NCBI RefSeq assembly: GCF_932526225.1
Contig: NC_064041.1
Location: 17,173,888 to 17,237,887, forward strand
Reading direction: 5' to 3'
Source of the DNA: Nematostella vectensis
Taxonomy: Eukaryota > Cnidaria > Anthozoa > Actiniaria > Edwardsiidae
DNA length: 64,000 nucleotides
Positions 10,730-20,842 of the stretch are shown one piece after another. A program made the position numbers and the translations under genes. The notes beneath the pieces are model-generated. The model was not told where the DNA came from, did no database searches, and saw only the letters and a program-made list of their open reading frames with translations. Within the stretch, counting starts at the first letter, position 1; each line of letters starts with the position of its first letter.

Positions 10730-10800
10730 GGCTATCAGCTGGAATCGAACCCGGCTAGCTGCGTTATTAGTCAAGTGCCCGCAACGAAAGACTAACGTGG
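10730..10800. repeat. 545-bp unit 20 (71-bp stub at junction)
   Basis: Only the tRNA-like end remains, and it is the most mutated TpsiC arm of the array (CTGGAATCGAACCCGGCT for CGGGAATCGAACCCGGGT; GTTATTAG for GTTAGTAG). It stops at the junction. Confidence 0.92.
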
Positions 10801-10815
10801 CCACGCACAGCTCGC
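10785..10815. other. Junction between the two satellite arrays
   Basis: The 545-bp unit is followed normally as far as ACTAACGTGG (ending at 10800), where other units continue CATTGCTG. Instead the sequence continues CCACGCACAG, which in the 2-kb unit lies about 230 bp beyond the TpsiC-arm block. The join makes the palindrome GTGGCCAC. The short word ACG precedes the break in both parents. No target-site duplication or extra element is seen. Confidence 0.9.
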
Positions 10816-10878
10816 AGAGATTGTGGATGACAAAAAATAGAGGTCTATTTGGGCGTCTTGGGTCCCTTGGGACTCGCC

Positions 10879-10894
10879 ATGCGCACGGGCGCAT
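10879..10894. other. GC-rich hairpin ATGCGC-ACGG-GCGCAT (reference unit)
   Basis: A perfect 6-bp stem with a 4-nt loop in AT-rich surroundings, repeated once per 2-kb unit. Several later units read ATGCCC (for example near 51132, 55148, 57165, 59163, 63179) or GAGCGAAT (33020s, 41090s) with no matching change in the other arm, so the pairing is not strictly kept. Confidence 0.6.
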
Positions 10895-11029
10895 CTCTTT
10901 TTTTTTGTGTACATGACATCAAATTAGCGAAGAAAAAAGACGCTGTTTTGGTATCATGTGAAAATCATAAAATAAATAGAAATAAAGACGTAAGGGGGGA
11001 GAATATTGACATCTTCATATTAGTATATT

Positions 11030-11050
11030 GACAAAATCCGCAATTTTGTC
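11030..11050. other. Perfect hairpin GACAAAAT-CCGCA-ATTTTGTC (reference unit)
   Basis: An 8-bp perfect stem with a 5-nt loop, present in most 2-kb units. U4 and U6 read CAATATTG and U12 and U16 read ATTTTGAC, each breaking one pair. No T-run follows directly, so it does not resemble a terminator. Confidence 0.65.
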
Positions 11051-11073
11051 TACGCTGACTAAGTAAAGCTGTA

Positions 11074-11388
11074 TTTTACTTTAAAGGGGCAGCAACATAG
11101 TACTGCGCATGTCTGGAGTCAGTGATTATTGTAGGCTTTTAAGTGTCAACTAACAGTTGAACTTTTTAAAAGCTGTGAATACCTTATTAAATAATATGCA
11201 ATATTATATTGAAAACTATGTTAATTGACAGTTTGTGGTCATTTTTTTTTTGTTTTGTTTAAAGTCTCCCACATGTACCAAAAGCTCATAAGTCAGTATT
11301 AGAATTTCAGTGAAGTTCATTGTGTCAGGGCTCTAGAGCTATTGCAAATCTCTTAACCATGACACTCCCCTTTTAAAGGAAAGTAAAA
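11074..11388. mobile_element. Possible second miniature inverted-repeat element (~315 bp)
   Basis: The left side, TTTTACTTTAAAGGGG (11074-11089), is an imperfect inverted copy of the right side, CCCCTTTTAAAGG then AAAGTAAAA (11367-11388), with a few extra bases on the right. The inside is AT-rich, without coding potential. No convincing target-site duplication was found, so a non-transposon inverted repeat is possible. U2 has lost the right arm. Confidence 0.4.
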
Positions 11389-11450
11389 AAAATCAAAATT
11401 GTTGGTGGGGGTCTCTGTTGTGTTTGTTTTCTTTTTAGTTCTGTTCTGTT

Positions 11451-11490
11451 ATTATTATTATTATTATTATTTTTTTTAGAGGGGGAGGGG
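11451..11490. repeat. (ATT)n tract and G-rich run (reference unit)
   Basis: An ATT/TTA trinucleotide tract of variable length is followed by a T-run and GAGGGGGAGGGG (11479-11490). Copy number of the trinucleotide differs between units; some carry an AGT interruption (U10-U13, U15-U17). Confidence 0.8.
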
Positions 11491-11601
11491 AATTCAGCTA
11501 AAAATAGCCAAGGGTCAATTCAAGCAACTAGTACAAAAGATGTTTTTTTGCAGTCCTTTATTCAATATATTCAAGGTTATCATGCAATTCTGTTGTTTGA
11601 C

Positions 11602-11604
<3 letters not shown>

Positions 11605-11632
<28 letters not shown>
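11605..11632. repeat. (TA)n microsatellite (reference unit)
   Basis: A pure TA tract follows GACTGCA in every unit. Length ranges from roughly 10 bp to 88 bp, and changes even between near-identical duplicated units, so it mutates faster than the array is homogenised. Confidence 0.95.
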
Positions 11633-11810
11633 TTCTTTTCATTACAAGTTCTATATGTGTAAGTGGTGACCATAGCTATGATTACTATTATTTAGAATAA
11701 TTTTTTACCTACTAACAGAAAACAACTTGACTGCAAAACACTTACTGTAGGGCACTCGATATTAGGCATTACTTTCATGTGGATGTAAGGTTGAAATGTC
11801 AAAACCTTCA

Positions 11811-11927
11811 TTAACCCGTGAACTACGCTTTAGCGTATTACACTTTGTGGTGATCTGATTCTATTGTTCTTTTTTGTGTTTTACTAACTATTACCGTTTA
11901 ACTATCACACTTTGTTTCACGGGTTAA
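11811..11927. mobile_element. piggyBac-like miniature element between TTAA sites (reference copy)
   Basis: A 109-bp element, 11815-11923, starts CCCGTGAA, ends TTCACGGG and is flanked on both sides by TTAA. Established knowledge: piggyBac-superfamily elements insert at TTAA, duplicate it, and typically have ends starting CCC and ending GGG. The full inverted repeat including flanks is 16 bp, TTCATTAACCCGTGAA. Inside is the small hairpin TACGC-TTTA-GCGTA. No transposase is encoded, so it would be a non-autonomous remnant. It sits at the same place in all 26 units that reach this point, so it inserted before the array amplified and is not evidence of recent movement. The terminal repeat is only 8 bp, so a chance palindrome cannot be excluded. 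Confidence 0.65.
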
Positions 11928-11931
11928 TGAA

Positions 11932-12561
11932 AACAACTCTAATTACTTACAGTAGTTCTTTTTAAATATTATCATTTACTTGTATAATTTAGATGAGCAT
12001 ACATATTTCTTTATGGCTTTGTAGAGCTCATCTCGTTCCTCATAAATAACAAACAAAATGAAGTTTGTTCTTATTTTGGTGCAAAGGAATCTACAGTAGT
12101 TTTCTAATCAGATAATTGTTTTTCTTTTAACACTCAACTGTTATTTCAACAGCCTTACTTGAGTTTGCTTGTCTCAAAAAAAAAACCTTGCTTAATAAAC
12201 AAAGACATGTTACAAACTTATTTAATAATAGGTAACAACTGCAATATTGTATGAAGAGAGTGCCCCTCTCTTCCCCCTGCTATTGTTGAAATTATGCTCA
12301 ATAAACTTTTACCTCTTCCCTCTCCACCAGTTAAGCATTCTATGTATGCTTCCCTGTACAAAATGCACCCCTTCAAATAGAACATTAAAGTTCACATACT
12401 TGTTTACTTCCTCAAACTCTTTGCTTTGTGTTTTTTGTTAACTTCCTAGGAACAAATTGAATACATATAATCAATAAATCTAGCAAGCTTATTTTGCAAA
12501 CTCACTTTTTTTTATTATTTTTGCGCAAAACCTATCAGGATTAAGGGGGTCCAGCACAAAG
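11932..12561. other. Plain AT-rich stretch of the 2-kb unit
   Basis: About 630 bp with no gene, RNA or mobile-element signature recognised. It includes a pyrimidine-rich run ending CCACCAG (12311-12330), resembling a 3' splice site. A 64-codon frame is open in most units but begins with TTG and shows no recognisable domain. Confidence 0.6.
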
Positions 12562-12586
12562 AAAAAAAAAACGAATTAAAAAAAAA
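12562..12586 (-). terminator. Possible Pol III terminator pair (2-kb unit)
   Basis: On the minus strand two T-runs (+ strand A 12578-12586 and 12562-12571), split by AATTCG, follow directly after the tRNA-like block. They are present in all 26 copies with varied run lengths and spacer (ACGAATT or ACGAACT). Confidence 0.4.
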
Positions 12587-12662
12587 GCCCATTGGCCTGG
12601 GATCGAACCCGGTCTGAAGAACAAAACGGAAACCATACATACGGATTACCCAATCGGTATGG
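12587..12662 (-). other. tRNA-like block of the 2-kb unit (reference copy)
   Basis: The minus strand reads ACCGGGTTCGATCCCAGG, then CCAATGGGC and T-runs. GGTTCGATCCC fits the Pol III B box; the TTCGATC loop closes with 4 of 5 TpsiC-stem pairs. Upstream, CCGATTGGGTAATCC resembles a D loop, and GATTGG can pair partly with CCAAT at the 3' end, but a standard cloverleaf and a clear A box are missing. Within it, + strand 12633-12662 folds as CCATAC/GTATGG with an inner GATT/AATC stem. It is probably derived from a tRNA or a tRNA-type SINE. The B box or its stem is altered in U20, U23 and U25. Confidence 0.6.
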
Positions 12663-12821
12663 CAGCACAAGGCTTTTACGGAAGGCTGTAAAGAACCCGA
12701 AGGCCCCAAGCACCGATATTTCCGAGCGAAAATGCTGTACAACACTCTTGCAAGGTTATCCCAACCCGCGCATTAATGGGGAGGACAATAACCAGGATCC
12801 CAGGCCTGTAATACGGTTACG
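12663..12821. other. CpG-bearing, GC-richer tail next to the tRNA-like block
   Basis: Together with the tRNA-like block and the start of the next unit this is the GC-richest part of the unit, with many CpGs (CCGAGCG, CCCGCGCATT, TACGCCACGC). An 89-codon + strand frame spans it in most units but starts at TTG and is broken in U5, U19, U21 and U23. No gene is recognised. Confidence 0.6.
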
Positions 12822-13616
12822 CCACGCACAGCTCGCCGAGATTGTGGATGACAAAAAATAGAGGTCTATTTGGGCGTCTTGGGTCCCTTGGGGACTCGCC
12901 ATGCGCACGGGCGCATCTCTTTTATTGTGTACATGACATCAAATTAGCGAAGAAAAAAGACGCTGTTTTGGTATCATGTGAAAATCATAAAATAAATAGA
13001 AATAATGACGTAAGTGGGGAGAATATTGACATCTTCATATTAGAATATTGACAAAATCCGCAATTTTGTCTACGCTGATTAAGTAAAGCTGTATTTTACT
13101 TTAAAGGGGCAGCAGCATAGTACTGCGCATGTCTGGAGTCAGTGTTTATTGTAGGCTTTTAAGTGTCTACAAACAGTTGAACTTTTTAAAAGCTGTCAAT
13201 ACCTTATTAAATAATATGCAATATTATATTGAAAACTATGTTAATGGCCAGTTTGTGGTCATTTTTTTTGTTTTGTTTAAAGTCTCCCACATGTACCAAA
13301 AGCTCATAAGTCAGTATTAGAATTTCACTGAAGTTCATTGTGTCAGGGCTCTAGAGCTATTGCAAATCTCTTAACCATGACACTCCCCTTTTAAAGGAAA
13401 GTAAGAAAAATCAAAATTGTTGGTGGGGGTCTCTGTTGTGTTTGTTTTCTTTTTAGTTCTGTTCTGTTATTATTATTATTATTTTTTTTTTTAGAGGGGG
13501 AGGGGAATTCAGCTAAAAATAGCCAAGGGTCAATTCAAGCAACTAGTACAAAAGATGTTTTTTTGCAGTCCTTTATTCAATATATTCAAGGTTATCATGC
13601 AATTCTGTTGTTTGAC

Positions 13617-13679
<63 letters not shown>

Positions 13680-14867
13680 CTTTTCATTACAAGTTCTATA
13701 TGTGTAAGTGGTGACCATAGCTATGATTACTATTATTTAGAATATGTTTTTACCTACTAAAAGAAAACATTTTGACTGCAAAACACTTACTGTAGGGCAC
13801 TCGATATTAGGCATTACTTTCATGTGGATGTAAGGTTGAAATGTCAAAACCTTCATTAACCCGTGAACTACGCTTTAGCGTATTACACTTTGTGGTGATC
13901 TGATTCTATTGTTCTTTTTTGTGTTTTACTAACTATTACCGTTTAACTATCACACTTTGTTTCACGGGTTAATGAAAACAACTCTAATTACTTACAGTAG
14001 TTCTTTTTAAATATTATCATTTACTTGTATAATTTAGATGAGCATACATATTTCTTTATGGCTTTGTAGAGCTCATCTCGTTCCTCATAAATAACAAACA
14101 AAATGAAGTTTGTTCTTATTTTGGTGCAAAGGAATCTACAGTAGTTTTCTAATCAGATAATTGTTTTTCTTTTAACACTCAACTGTTATTTCAACAGCCT
14201 TACTTGAGTTTGCTTGTCTCAGAAATAGACCTTGCTTAATAAACAAAGACATGTTACAAACTTATTTAATAATAGGTACCAACTGCAATATTTTATGAAG
14301 AGAGTGCACCTCTCTTCCCCCTGCTATTGTTGAAATTATGCTCAATAAACTTTTACCTCTTCCCTCTCCACCAGTTAAGCATTCTATGTATGCTTCCCTG
14401 TACAAAATGCACCCCTTCAAATAGAACATTAAAGTTCACATACTTGTTTACTTCCTCAAACTCTTTGCTTTGTGTTTTTTGTTAACTTCCTAGGAACAAA
14501 TTGAATACATATAATCAATAAATCTAGCAAGCTTATTTTGCAAACTCACTTTTTTTTATTATTTTTGCGCAAAACCTATCAGGATTAAGGGGGTCCAGCA
14601 CAAAAAAAAAAAAAAACGAATTAAAAAAAAAAGCAAATTGGCCTGGGATCGAACCCGGCCTGAAGAACAAAACGGAAACCATACATACGGATTACCCAAT
14701 CGATATGGCAGCACAAGGCTTTTACGGAAGGCTGTAAAGAACCCGAAGGCCCCAAGCACCGATATTTCCGAGCGAATATGCTGTACAACGCTCTTCCAAG
14801 GTTATCCCAACCCGCGCATTAATGGGGAGGACAATAACCAGGATCCCAGGCCTGTAATACGGTTACG
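12822..14867. repeat. 2-kb unit U1
   Basis: 2,046 bp; (TA)n of 58 bp at 13620-13677. TTAA-flanked element 13860-13968; tRNA-like block 14633-14708, whose end reads GCAAATTGG instead of GCCCATTGG, as in U3 and U5. Shares AATAATGACGTAAGTGGG with U3. Confidence 0.96.
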
Positions 14868-16823
14868 CCACGCACAGATCGCCGAGATTGTGGATGACAA
14901 AAAATAGAGGTCTATTTGGGCGTCTTGGGTCTATTGGGGACTCGCCATGCGCACGGGCGCATCTCTTTTATTGTGTACATGACATCAAATTAGCGAAGAA
15001 TAAAGACGCTGTTTTGGTATCATGTGAAAATCATAAAATAAATAGAAATAAAGACGTAAGGGGGGAGAATATTGACATCTTCATATTAGAATATTGACAA
15101 AATCCGCAATTTTGTCTACGCTGACTAAGTAAAGCTGTATTTTACTTTAAAGGGGCAGCAGCATAGTACTGCGCATGTCTGGAGTCAGTGTTTATTGTAG
15201 GCTTTTAAGTGTCAACAAACAGTTGAACTTTTTAATAGCTGTGAATACCTTATTAAATAATATGCAATATTATATTGAAAACTATGTTAATGGACAGTTT
15301 GTGGTCATTTCGTTTGTTTTGTTTAAAGTCTCCCACATGTACCAAAAGCTCATAAGTCAGTATTAGAATTTCACTGAAGTTCATTGTGTCAGGGCTCTAG
15401 AGCTATTGCAATTCTCTTAAACATGACACTCCGCCTTTGTTTTATTTTTAGTTTTGTTCTATTATTATTATTATTTTCTTTTTTAGAGGGGGAGGGGAAT
15501 TCAGCTAAAAATAGCTAAGGGTCAATTCAAGCAACTAGTACAAAAGATGTTTTTTTGCAGTACTTTATTCAATATATTCAAGGTTATCATGCAATTCTGT
15601 TGTTTGACTGCATATATATATATATATTTTATCTTTCTTTTCATTACAAGTTCTATATGTGTAAGTGGTGACCATAGCTATGATTACTATTATTTAGAAT
15701 ATTTTTTTACCTACTAACAGAAAACAACTTGACTGCAAAACACTTACTGTAGGGCACTCGATATTAGGCATTACTTTCATGTGGATGTAAGGTTGAAATG
15801 TCAAAACCTTCATTAACCCGTGAACTACGCTTTAGCGTATTACACTTTGTGGTGATCTGATTCTATTGTTCTTTTTTGTGTTTTACTAACTATTGCCGTT
15901 TAACTATCACACTTTGTTTCACGGGTTAATGAAAACCACTCTAATTACTTACAGTAGTTCTTTTTTCATATTATCATTTACTTGTATAATTTAGATGAGC
16001 AATACATATTTCTTTATGGCTTTGTAGAGCTCATCTCGTTCCTCATAAATAACAAACAAAATTAAGTTTGTTCTTATTTTGGTGCAAAGGAATCTACAGT
16101 AGTTTTCTAATCAGATAATTGTTTTTCTTTTAACACTCACCTGTTATTTCAACAGCCTTACTTGAGTTTGCATGTCTCAAAAAAAAAAAACCTTGTTTAA
16201 TAAACAAAGACATGTTACAAACTTATTTAATAATAGGTAACAACTGCAATATTGTATGAAGAGAGTGCCCCTCTCTTCCCCCTGCTATTGTTGAAATTAT
16301 GCTCAATAAACTTTTACCTCTTCCCTCTCCACCAGTTAAGCATTCTATGTATGCTTCCCTGTACAAAATGCACCCCTTCAAATAGAACATTAAAGTTCAC
16401 ATACTTGTTTACTTCCTCAAACTCTTTGCTTTGTGTTTTTTGTTAACTTCCTAGGAACAAATTGAATACATATAATCAATAAATCTAGCAAGCTTATTTT
16501 GCAAACTCACTTTTTTTTATTATTTTTGCGCAAAACCTATCAGGATTAAGGGGGTCCAGCACAAAGAAAAAAAACGAATTAAAAAAAAGCCCATTGGCCT
16601 GGGATCGAACCCGGTCTGAAGAACAAAACGGAAACCATACATACGGATTACCCAATCGGTATGGCAGCACAAGGCTTTTACGGAAGGCTGTAAAGAACCC
16701 GAAGGCCCCAAGCACCGATATTTCCGAGCGAATATGCTGTACAACACTCTTGCAAGGTTATCCCAACCCGCGCATTAATGGGGAGGACAATAACCAGGAT
16801 CCCAGGCCTGTAATACGGTTACG
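14868..16823. repeat. 2-kb unit U2, internal deletion
   Basis: Shortest unit, 1,956 bp. About 50 bp are missing near 15432, where GACACTCC joins directly to GCCTTTG; this removes the right arm of the CCCCTTTTAAAGG inverted repeat. TTAA-flanked element 15817-15925; tRNA-like block 16589-16664. Shares GGGTCTATTGGGG with U4 and U6. Confidence 0.96.
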
Positions 16824-17618
16824 CCACGCACAGCTCGCCGAGATTGTGGATGACAAAAAATAGAGGTCTATTTGGGCGTCTTGGGTCCCTTGGGGACTCG
16901 CCATGCGCACGGGCGCATCTCTTTTATTGTGTACATGACATCAAATTAGCGAAGAAAAAAGACGCTGTTTTGGTATCATGTGAAAATCATAAAATAAATA
17001 GAAATAATGACGTAAGTGGGGAGAATATTGACATCTTCATATTAGAATATTGACAAAATCCGCAATTTTGTCTACGCTGATTAAGTAAAGCTGTATTTTA
17101 CTTTAAAGGGGCAGCAGCATAGTACTGCGCATGTCTGGAGTCAGTGTTTATTGTAGGCTTTTAAGTGTCTACAAACAGTTGAACTTTTTAAAAGCTGTCA
17201 ATACCTTATTAAATAATATGCAATATTATATTGAAAACTATGTTAATGGCCAGTTTGTGGTCATTTTTTTTGTTTTGTTTAAAGTCTCCCACATGTACCA
17301 AAAGCTCATAAGTCAGTATTAGAATTTCACTGAAGTTCATTGTGTCAGGGCTCTAGAGCTATTGCAAATCTCTTAACCATGACACTCCCCTTTTAAAGGA
17401 AAGTAAAAAAAATCAAAATTGTTGGTGGGGGTCTCTGTTGTGTTTGTTTTCTTTTTAGTTCTGTTCTGTTATTATTATTATTATTTTCTTTTTTAGAGGG
17501 GGAGGGGAATTCAGCTAAAAATAGCCAAGGGTCAATTCAAGCAACTAGTACAAAAGATGTTTTTTTGCAGTCCTTTATTCAATATATTCAAGGTTATCAT
17601 GCAATTTTGTTGTTTGAC

Positions 17619-17668
<50 letters not shown>

Positions 17669-18857
17669 TTCTTTTCATTACAAGTTCTATATGTGTAAGT
17701 GGTGACCATAGCTATGATTACTATTATTTAGAATATGTTTTTACCTACTAACAGAAAACAACTTGACTGCAAAACACTTACTGTAGGGCACTCGATATTA
17801 GGCATTACTTTCATGTGGATGTAAGGTTGAAATGTCAAAACCTTCATTAACCCGTGAACTACGCTTTAGCGTATTACACTTTGTGGTGATCTGATTCTAT
17901 TGTTCTTTTTTGTGTTTTACTAACTATTACCGTTTAACTATCACACTTTGTTTCACGGGTTAATTAAAACAACTCTAATTACTTACAGTAGTTCTTTTTA
18001 AATATTATCATTTACTTGTATAATTTAGATGAGCATACATATTTCTTTATGGCTTTGTAGAGCTCATCTCGTTCCTCATAAATAACAAACAAAATGAAGT
18101 TTGTTCTTATTTTGGTGCAAAGGAATCTACAGTAGTTTTCTAATCAGATAATTGTTTTTCTTTTAACACTCAACTGTTATTTCAACAGCCTTACTTGAGT
18201 TTGCTTGTCTCAGAAATAGACCTTGCTTAATAAACAAAGACATGTTACAAACTTATTTAATAATAGGTACCAACTGCAATATTTTATGAAGAGAGTGCAC
18301 CTCTCTTCCCCCTGCTATTGTTGAAATTATGCTCAATAAACTTTTACCTCTTCCCTCTCCACCAGTTAAGCATTCTATGTATGCTTCCCTGTACAAAATG
18401 CACCCCTTCAAATAGAACATTAAAGTTCACATACTTGTTTACTTCCTCAAACTCTTTGCTTTGTGTTTTTTGTTAACTTCCTAGGAACAAATTGAATACA
18501 TATAATCAATAAATCTAGCAAGCTTATTTTGCAAACTCACTTTTTTTTATTATTTTTGCGCAAAACCTATCAGGATTAAGGGGGTCCAGCACAAAGAAAA
18601 AAAAAACGAATTAAAAAAAAAAGCAAATTGGCCTGGGATCGAACCCGGTCTGAAGAACAAAACGGAAACCATACATACGGATTACCCAATCGATATGGCA
18701 GCACAAGGCTTTTACGGAAGGCTGTAAAGAACCCGAAGGCCCCAAGCACCGATATTTCCGAGCGAATATGCTGTACAACGCTCTTCCAAGGTTATCCCAA
18801 CCCGCGCATTAATGGGGAGGACAATAACCAGGATCCCAGGCCTGTAATACGGTTACG
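16824..18857. repeat. 2-kb unit U3
   Basis: 2,034 bp; second copy of U1 (dimer offset about 4.0 kb). (TA)n 42 bp at 17622-17663. TTAA-flanked element 17851-17959; tRNA-like block 18623-18698. Confidence 0.96.
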
Positions 18858-20842
18858 CCACGCACAGATCGCCGAGATTGTGGATGACAAAAAATAGAGG
18901 TCTATTTGGGCGTCTTGGGTCTATTGGGGACACGCCATGCGCACGGGCGCATCTCTTTTATTGTGTACATGACATCAAATTAGCGAAGAAAAAAGACGCT
19001 GTTTTGGTACCATGTGAAAAGCATAAAATAAATAGAAATAAAACGTAAGGGGGGAGAATATTGACATATTCATATTAGAATATTGACAAAATCCGCAATA
19101 TTGTCTACGCTGACTAAGTAAAGCCATATTTTACTTTAAAGGGGCAGCAGCACAGTACTGCGCATGTCTGGAGTCAGTGTTTATTGTAGGCTTTTAAGTG
19201 TCTACAAACAGTTGAACTTTTTAAAAGCTGTCAATACCTTATTAAATAATATGCAATATTATATTGAAAACTATGTTAATGGACAGTTTGTGGTCATTTT
19301 TTGTTTTGTTTAAAGTCTCCCACATGTACCAAAAGCTCATAAGTCAGTATTAGAATTTCACTGAAGTTCATTGTGTCAGGGCTCTAGAGCTATTGCAAAT
19401 CTCTTAAACATGACACTCCCCCTTTAAAGGAAAGTAAAAAAAATCAAAATTGTTGGTGGGGGTCTCTGCTGTGTTTGTTTTCTTTTTAGTTTTGTTCTAT
19501 TATTATTATTATTTTCTTTTATAGAGGGGGAGGGGAATTCAGCTAAAAATAGCCAAGGGTCAATTCAAGCAACTAGTACAAAAGATTTTTTTTTTGCAGT
19601 CCTTTATTCAATATATTCAAGGTTGTCATGCAATTCTGTTGTTTGACTGCATATATATATTTTTTCTCTCTTTTCATTACAAGTTCTATATGTGTAAGTG
19701 GTGACCATAGCTATCATTACTATTATTTAGAATAATTTTTTACCTACTAACAGAAAACAACTTGACTGCAAAACACTTACTGTAGGGCACTCGATATTAG
19801 GCATTACTTTCATGTGGATGTCAGGTTGAAATGTCAAAACCTTCATTAACCCGTGAACTACGCTTTAGCGTATTACACTTTGTTGTGATCTGATTCTATT
19901 GTTATTTTTTGTGTTTTACTAACTATTACCGTTTAACTATCACACTTTGTTTCACGGGTTAATGAAAACCACTCTAATTACTTACAGTAATTCTTTTTTA
20001 ATATTATTATTTACTTGTATAATTTAGATGAGCAATACATATTTCTTCTTGGCCTTGTAGAGCTCATCTCGTTCCTCATAAATAACAAACAAAATGAAGT
20101 TTGTTCTTATTTGGTGCAAAGGAATCTACATTAGTTTTCTAATCAGATAATTGTTTTTTTTTAACACTCACCTGTTATTTCAACAGCTCTAGCTTGTCTC
20201 AGAAATAGACCTTGCTTAATAAACAAAGACATGTTACAAACTTATTTAATAATAGGTAACAACTGCAATATTGTATGAAGAGAGTGCCCCTCTCTTCCCC
20301 CTGCTATTGTTGAAATTATGCTCAATAAACTGTTACTTCTCCCCTCTCCACCAGTTAAGCATTCTATGTATGCTTCCCTGTACAAAATGCGCCCCTTCAA
20401 ATAGAACATTAAAGTTCACATACTTGTTTACTTCCTCAAACGCTTTGCTTTGTGTTTTTTTGTTAACTTCCTAGGAACAAATTAAATACATATAATCAAT
20501 ACATCCAGCAAGCTTATTTTGCAAACTCACTTTTTTTATTATTTTTTGCGCAAAACCAATCAGGATTAGGGGGTCAAGCACAAAGAAAGAAAACGAATAA
20601 AAAAAAGGCCCATTGGCCTGGGATCGAACCCGGTCTGAAGAACAAAACGAAAACCATACATACGGATTACCCAATCGGTATGGCAGCACAAGGCTTTTAC
20701 GGAAGGCTGTAAAGAACCCGAAGGCCCCAAGCACCGATATTTCCGAGCGAATATGCTGTACAACACTCTTGCAAGGTTATCCCAACCCGCGCATTAATGG
20801 GGAGGACAATAACCAGGATCCCAGACCTGTAATACGGTTACG
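18858..20842. repeat. 2-kb unit U4
   Basis: 1,985 bp; very short (TA)n. Shares with U6 AAAGCCATATTTTA, CAGCACAGTACTG and a short deletion giving CAGCTCTAGCTTGTC. TTAA-flanked element 19850-19958; tRNA-like block 20608-20683. Confidence 0.96.

Larger units (their letters stand above)
1..10800. repeat. Satellite array 1, ~545-bp unit, ~20 copies
   Basis: Head-to-tail tandem array. Using the GGCTATCA that precedes the tRNA-like arm as unit start, units begin at 383, 932, 1479, 2025, 2558, 3103, 3649, 4197, 4742, 5288, 5838, 6374, 6920, 7465, 8009, 8554, 9100, 9637, 10184 and 10730. Most are 544-550 bp; three (2025, 5838, 9100) are 533-537 bp because they share a small deletion after GGTTA in the 14-mer cluster. 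Units differ by scattered substitutions and A-run length. A GGATCC site lies in the palindrome CAGGATCCTG of nearly every unit. No gene is seen. Location in the genome (pericentromeric, subtelomeric or interstitial) cannot be told from sequence. Confidence 0.97.
10801..12821. repeat. 2-kb unit U0 (edge unit, reference)
   Basis: 2,021 bp, complete in the chosen phase. Edge-specific change GCTCGCAGAG for GCTCGCCGAG. Sub-parts are annotated separately. TTAA-flanked element 11815-11923; tRNA-like block 12587-12662; (TA)n 28 bp. Confidence 0.96.

Noticed and set aside
11479-11490. G-quadruplex at GAGGGGGAGGGG
   Set aside because: Only two G-runs close together; the next run is about 75 bp away.
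12311-12330. Pyrimidine-rich tract ending CCACCAG as a 3' splice acceptor
   Set aside because: Good by motif but no gene context, and such tracts are common in AT/pyrimidine-rich DNA.
12247-12441. 64-codon and 69-codon frames (for example at 12247 and 12842) in each 2-kb unit
   Set aside because: TTG starts, low-complexity hydrophobic or mixed composition, no domain, and no difference in conservation from flanking DNA.
12592-12861. 89-codon frame repeated in most 2-kb units as a conserved small protein
   Set aside because: Starts at TTG, no recognisable domain, antisense to a tRNA-like arm, truncated in U5, U19, U21 and U23. Its conservation equals that of the whole repeat.
13530-13760. Proteins with long YIYIYI runs
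   Set aside because: Translation of the (TA)n microsatellite; length differs in every unit.
16135-16143. Minus-strand CAGGTGAGT, a perfect 5' splice-site match
   Set aside because: Present only in part of the units (earlier ones read CAACTG on the + strand), not tied to any exon with coding or RNA features; one 9-mer match in 2 kb is weak.
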